Shown here: in pieces, positions 5,381 to 5,786 of the stretch | Numbering within the stretch: the stretch's first letter is position 1 | Layout of the letters: each line of letters begins with the position of its first letter | Source: Pseudomonadota bacterium | GTDB lineage: Bacteria; Pseudomonadota; Alphaproteobacteria; Caulobacterales; Caulobacteraceae | NCBI GenBank assembly: GCA_023433585.1 | Contig: JAEZCL010000274.1 | Span: forward strand, 1 to 5,786 | Length of the DNA: 5,786 nucleotides | Reading direction: 5' to 3' | Made by a program: the position numbers and the translations under genes | The notes under the pieces: model-generated | Database searches by the model: none | The model's input: the letters and a program-made list of their open reading frames with translations, nothing else | Told to the model about the DNA's origin: nothing

Positions 5381-5786
5381 GTGCAACTGCTTCTGGTCCG
5401 GCACGCGCTGCCGTTACGCAGCGAGCCCGGTGCGGGTTCCGATCCCGATCTGTCCGCCGACGGTATCGCCCAGGCGGCGCGACTGCCCGAGGCGCTGAAC
5501 CGTTTCCCGATCAGCCGGCTGGTCAGCAGCCCGCAGCGGCGCGCGCAGCAGACCGCACGGCCGGTGGCCGACGCGCTAGGGCTGGGTATCGACATCGACG
5601 AGCGACTCGCCGAGTACGACTACGGGTTGTCGCACTACACGCCGATCGAGCAGGCCTCCAAGGAGGATCTGCAGCGGTTGATCAACGGCCAGCTACCAGG
5701 TGACGTCGATCCCGACGCATTCCAGGCCAGGATCTGGGCGGGCATCGAGGACATCATCGCCGGCTCGGACCACGACGACACCGTCG
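5381..5786 (+). CDS. Histidine phosphatase family protein (N-terminal part)
   Basis: The first 135 codons are present and the gene runs off the window. The N-terminus VQLLLVRHALPL has the strand and RH signature of the phosphoglycerate-mutase-like histidine phosphatases, with R7 and H8; H8 would carry the phosphate. The family motif LVSSPQRRAQQTARPVADALGL begins near residue 47 and supplies the conserved S-S-P-x-R-A-x-Q-T-A pattern. DERLAEYDYG (about 77-86) matches the acidic L-x-E segment. The second catalytic histidine would lie beyond the end. The family ranges from sugar-phosphate phosphatases to regulatory proteins, so the substrate is unknown. The GTG at 5381 is chosen because the family fold begins there and TATGGT lies just upstream; the nearby ATG (5370) and GTG (5373) are out of frame. 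The gene starts 72 bp after the sulfatase stop, beyond a hairpin. Confidence 0.9.
   Translation, partial: MQLLLVRHALPLRSEPGAGSDPDLSADGIAQAARLPEALNRFPISRLVSSPQRRAQQTARPVADALGLGIDIDERLAEYDYGLSHYTPIEQASKEDLQRLINGQLPGDVDPDAFQARIWAGIEDIIAGSDHDDTV

Noticed and set aside
4879..5703. 274-codon plus-strand frame spanning the sulfatase end and the histidine phosphatase
   Set aside because: It is Arg/Gly/Ala-rich without a domain. The true frames at both ends carry strong family motifs.

Overview
This is a GC-rich actinobacterial chromosome segment, most likely from the Mycobacteriaceae (Mycolicibacterium/Mycobacterium type). That reading is inference. It rests on strong G/C bias at codon third positions, a tRNA gene without an encoded CCA end, GTG starts, and gene starts that lack Shine-Dalgarno sequences but have TANNNT -10-like hexamers 6-7 nt upstream of the start codon. 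No mobile element, CRISPR array, integrase or rRNA is visible, so this looks like ordinary chromosome rather than an island.

Layout: a tRNA-Arg(ACG) gene (3-75) is followed by a small SnoaL/NTF2-like protein gene (94-483, +). That gene converges with, and overlaps by 41 bp, a long minus-strand gene (443-2785) for a membrane-anchored dual GGDEF-EAL cyclic-di-GMP enzyme. A 97-bp divergent intergenic region (2786-2882) separates this gene from a plus-strand series. The series holds a YfcE/MJ0936-type metallophosphoesterase (2883-3392, GTG start), a 625-residue metallo-beta-lactamase-fold alkyl sulfatase of the SdsA1/YjcS/BDS1 type with a C-terminal SCP2-like domain (3431-5308), and the first 135 codons of a histidine phosphatase family protein (5381 to the window end).

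How the parts relate: the GGDEF-EAL protein should make and/or break cyclic di-GMP in response to an unknown signal read by about ten N-terminal membrane segments. The alkyl sulfatase should release inorganic sulfate from alkyl sulfate esters in the cytoplasm. The two phosphatase-like enzymes have no substrate that can be read from sequence. No shared pathway is evident. The three plus-strand hydrolases are co-directional, but each start has its own -10-like element, so they may be separate transcripts.

The most unusual content is regulatory. A 15-bp perfect palindrome lies over the putative -10 of the sulfatase gene, and its right half belongs to a 10-bp sequence that recurs exactly in the divergent intergenic region. 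Two further inverted repeats in that region overlap the expected -35/spacer zones of the two divergent promoters. I did not find convincing evidence of a wholly new multi-gene system.
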